Origin: Methanocorpusculum sp. | GTDB taxonomy: Archaea; Halobacteriota; Methanomicrobia; Methanomicrobiales; Methanocorpusculaceae | DNA: 7,528 nt | Reading direction: 5' to 3' | Assembly (NCBI GenBank): GCA_017555685.1 | Contig: JAFZFW010000060.1 | Location: 1 to 7,528, forward strand | In this document: positions 5,541-7,528 of the stretch, in pieces | Numbering within the stretch: position 1 is the stretch's first letter | Layout of the letters: each line of letters begins with the position of its first letter | The notes under the pieces: generated by a model | Seen by the model: the letters and a program-made list of their open reading frames with translations, nothing else | Told to the model about the DNA's origin: nothing | Databases searched by the model: none | Made by a program: the position numbers and the translations under genes

Positions 5541-7280
5541 ATGTGCGGGATTGTCGGATATCTCGGCTACCGTCAGGCGGCTGAGGTATGTATGGAAGGA
5601 CTTCTGCGTCTGGAATATCGCGGATATGACTCGTTCGGCATCGCAACGGTTTCTCCGGAGATTACGCTCTTTAAAGAGACCGGGAAAATCTCTGCTGCGA
5701 AGGACTCTATTCATCTGAACGGAACCTGCGGTATCGGACATACCCGCTGGGCAACGCATGGTGTCCCAAGCAAAACCAACGCACATCCGTTTACTGACTG
5801 TACGGGAAAACTTGCGGTGGTTCACAATGGTATCATCGAAAACTATGCACAGCTTAAGCGTGAACTCGAAGAGCGCGGACATACGTTTGTCTCGGAAACG
5901 GATACCGAGGTGATTCCGCACTTAATCGAGGAGCAGTATGCCGGAAACCTTTGTGAGGCAGTAGCGAAAATCCTGCCGCTTTTGGAAGGCGCATATGCGA
6001 TTCTGGTAATTACAGAAGACACGCAGGAGATTGTTGCCGCCCGGAAGGGAAGCCCGCTGGTTCTTGGTATCGGAGACAATGAGTATATTTTTGCGTCGGA
6101 CGGTCTTCCGATTCTTGACTATACCCGCCGGGTTATCTATCTGGAAGATGGAGATCTTGCAGATGTCACTCCTGCCGGATACACCATCTATCATGGGGCA
6201 GAGGTTGTAGAACGCAAAACTGCAGTGCTTGAGTGGGATGCGGCTGACATCAGAAAAGGCGGATTTGCGCATTATATGCTCAAAGAGATGTATGAGCAGC
6301 CGGAGGTGTTCTCGAACACGGCATCATCTATTGCAGAAAATCCATCTCTGCTGTGTCGTCTGCGCGATGCCCGCTCGATAACGATTGTTGCCTGCGGAAC
6401 ATCGGCGAATGCAGCGACGGTCTTTGCCTATCTGATGGAAACTGTCTGCGGGATTCCAACGCGTGTTGTCCTCGCATCCGAGTTCAAGTACTATCCGACT
6501 CCGAAGAACGATGTCGTAATCGCTGTGTCCCAGTCAGGAGAGACAGCAGACACTATCGCCGCGTTAAAAATTGCAAAGGAAAAGGGCGCAAAGACGTTTT
6601 GTCTGACCAATGTGCTCGGCAGTTCTCTGACCCGTACGGCAGAAACCACGTTCTATACCCGCGCCGGTCCGGAGGTTTCTGTTGCGGCAACCAAGTCCTT
6701 TACCGCACAGGTTGCAGCATTTATGGAGATGGTAAATATCATCTCCGGCGGAAAACTGACAGAGGATATTGCCGAGATTCAGCGGTATCTGCCGGAGGTT
6801 TTAGAGTATGATGTTGATGCTGCAGTTGAACTTGTCAAAGATGCCGCAACGCTTCTCTATGTCGGCCGCGGTCTGAGTTACCCGATTGCTCTTGAAGGCG
6901 CACTGAAGATGAAGGAGATTTCCTACATCCACGCAGAAGGATATGCCGCAGGCGAGTTAAAGCATGGTCCGTTTGCCCTTCTTTCGGAGAGCACGCCGGT
7001 CGTTGCGGTCTGCCTTTCCGGAATTACGTATCCGGTTATGATGTCAAACTTAAAAGAGATGAAGGCACGCTGTGCACCGGAGATTGTTCTGGGTAATGCC
7101 GGAGATCTTGATGCGGAAGAGATTGCTGATGTGTTTATTCCTCTGCCGAAGGTATCAGAGATTGCCGGCAGTATTTTAGCATCGGTTGTTTTACAGATGC
7201 TGGCATACAAGACGGCTGTTTCGTTAGGAACGGATGTGGATATGCCAAGAAATCTTGCAAAAAGTGTGACGGTGGAGTAA
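5541..7280 (+). CDS. glmS: Glutamine--fructose-6-phosphate aminotransferase (isomerizing)
   Basis: Makes GlcN-6-P from fructose-6-P and glutamine, the committed step to amino sugars. The 579-residue protein (E. coli GlmS has 609) is full length. The Ntn-type glutaminase domain spans about 2-220: nucleophile Cys2, exposed after Met removal, in MCGIVGY; Arg69 in HTRWATHG; the oxyanion segment NGIIENY (96-102); and Asp121 in SETDTE. The isomerase half has two SIS domains: CGTS (285-288), SQSGET (330-335), ATKSFTAQ, the EGYAAGELKHGP block and the C-terminal PRNLAKSVTVE with Lys574. One unusual residue is Phe32 in YRGYDSFGIA, where alanine is the norm. The start is fixed by Cys2. It is last in the operon, one base after the GlmU paralogue. 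No leader exists that could hold a glmS ribozyme, so control would come from the glmM promoter or from the enzyme itself. Confidence 0.97.
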   Translation: MCGIVGYLGYRQAAEVCMEGLLRLEYRGYDSFGIATVSPEITLFKETGKISAAKDSIHLNGTCGIGHTRWATHGVPSKTNAHPFTDCTGKLAVVHNGIIENYAQLKRELEERGHTFVSETDTEVIPHLIEEQYAGNLCEAVAKILPLLEGAYAILVITEDTQEIVAARKGSPLVLGIGDNEYIFASDGLPILDYTRRVIYLEDGDLADVTPAGYTIYHGAEVVERKTAVLEWDAADIRKGGFAHYMLKEMYEQPEVFSNTASSIAENPSLLCRLRDARSITIVACGTSANAATVFAYLMETVCGIPTRVVLASEFKYYPTPKNDVVIAVSQSGETADTIAALKIAKEKGAKTFCLTNVLGSSLTRTAETTFYTRAGPEVSVAATKSFTAQVAAFMEMVNIISGGKLTEDIAEIQRYLPEVLEYDVDAAVELVKDAATLLYVGRGLSYPIALEGALKMKEISYIHAEGYAAGELKHGPFALLSESTPVVAVCLSGITYPVMMSNLKEMKARCAPEIVLGNAGDLDAEEIADVFIPLPKVSEIAGSILASVVLQMLAYKTAVSLGTDVDMPRNLAKSVTVE

Positions 7281-7299
7281 TTACTCCCCGACTTTTTTT
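7274..7299 (+). terminator. Palindrome and T7 run ending the glm operon
   Basis: A perfect 14-bp palindrome, GGAGTAATTACTCC (7274-7287), is centred between the two convergent stop codons and followed by seven T residues (7293-7299). This is a plausible terminator for glmS. For the opposing gene the minus strand offers a shorter run of five T residues opposite 7259-7263. The stem has little or no loop, so the T-run is probably the working part. Confidence 0.55.
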
Positions 7300-7528
7300 G
7301 AGGTGCTCTGCCAGATTACTGCATCTTTTCTTCTGGAGTAGAGACCCATGAAGAGATAGAACTGATTGGTGATGAATGAGGTGATAAGCGTATTTTTCCC
7401 AAACCGCATGATAAGCGCCAGAAGAACTGCTGCAAGAATTGCAAGAAGGGGGAACGAAAAGAGCAGCCCAATAAATCCTGCAAGCATTCCGGCGAAAAAC
7501 AGGGTTGGTGTTACCGCATACATCCAGA
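7281..7528 (-). CDS. Integral membrane protein of unknown function (5' end outside window)
   Basis: The last 80 or more residues of a minus-strand gene whose TAA directly abuts the glmS stop. The frame remains open to the window edge: one Trp codon precedes the ATG at 7521-7523, so that ATG may be internal or the start. I cannot decide, because only five bases lie beyond it. From that Met, residues about 5-40 are almost entirely hydrophobic (TLFFAGMLAGFIGLL, then SFPLLAILAAVLLALIM), enough for one long or two tightly linked membrane helices. A basic spot (RFGKN) follows, then a second, amphipathic or weakly hydrophobic stretch (FITNQFYLFMGLY), and a polar C-terminus (SRRKD to KKVGE) that is probably cytoplasmic by the positive-inside rule. 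No family motif is recognised and there is no evident link to amino-sugar synthesis. Confidence 0.68.
   Translation of the reverse strand, partial: WMYAVTPTLFFAGMLAGFIGLLFSFPLLAILAAVLLALIMRFGKNTLITSFITNQFYLFMGLYSRRKDAVIWQSTSKKVGE

Noticed and set aside
5500..5545. glmS ribozyme or other riboswitch ahead of glmS
   Set aside because: Only one non-coding base separates glmS from the preceding gene, leaving no room for a leader structure, and none is known in archaea for this gene.
6353..6811. 152-codon plus-strand reading frame within glmS
   Set aside because: It lies wholly inside the SIS domains of glmS in another frame. The translation is rich in Cys and Arg, has low hydrophobic content, and shows no motif.

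Overview
The window reads as an archaeal chromosome segment, most likely from a methanogen of the Methanomicrobiales (Methanocorpusculum-like); the genus is inference. The grounds are a SufB/SufD-family protein followed by a small cysteine-rich orphan, a GlmU of the archaeal (Sulfolobus ST0452-like) type, a TATA-type promoter placed so that the transcript would be nearly leaderless, strong GGAGG-type ribosome binding sites at internal operon genes, and T-run terminators. GC content looks close to 50% throughout. No gene looks foreign, and no mobile element, CRISPR array, tRNA or rRNA is visible.

Left part (1-1883, plus strand) is the end of one operon. It holds the C-terminal part of a SUF iron-sulfur scaffold protein, a compact cyclase-family (kynurenine-formamidase-like) metal hydrolase, and a cysteine-rich protein that I do not recognise with certainty. 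The genes are joined as TGA|ATG and ATGA, so they are probably translationally coupled. A pyrimidine/T tract at 1887-1903 probably ends this transcript.

Middle and right part (1960-7280, plus strand) is a tight four-gene operon with its own TATA box: phosphoglucosamine mutase (glmM), bifunctional GlcNAc-1-P uridylyltransferase/GlcN-1-P acetyltransferase (glmU), a diverged GlmU paralogue, and glutamine-fructose-6-phosphate aminotransferase (glmS). Three of the genes supply the whole bacterial-type route from fructose-6-phosphate to UDP-GlcNAc: GlmS makes GlcN-6-P, GlmM makes GlcN-1-P, and GlmU acetylates it and then adds UMP. In an archaeon without peptidoglycan this would feed protein N-glycans and other surface glycans. 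The paralogue keeps most nucleotidyltransferase motifs but has lost the acetyltransferase histidine and the E-K motif of the sugar-phosphate site. It is the most interesting gene in the window.

The right end (7281-7528) holds the 3' part of a minus-strand membrane protein. It converges on glmS with abutting stop codons inside a perfect 14-bp palindrome, followed by a T7 run.

Nothing here is a new defence or mobile system. The leads worth following are the diverged GlmU paralogue and the cysteine-rich orphan beside the SUF gene.
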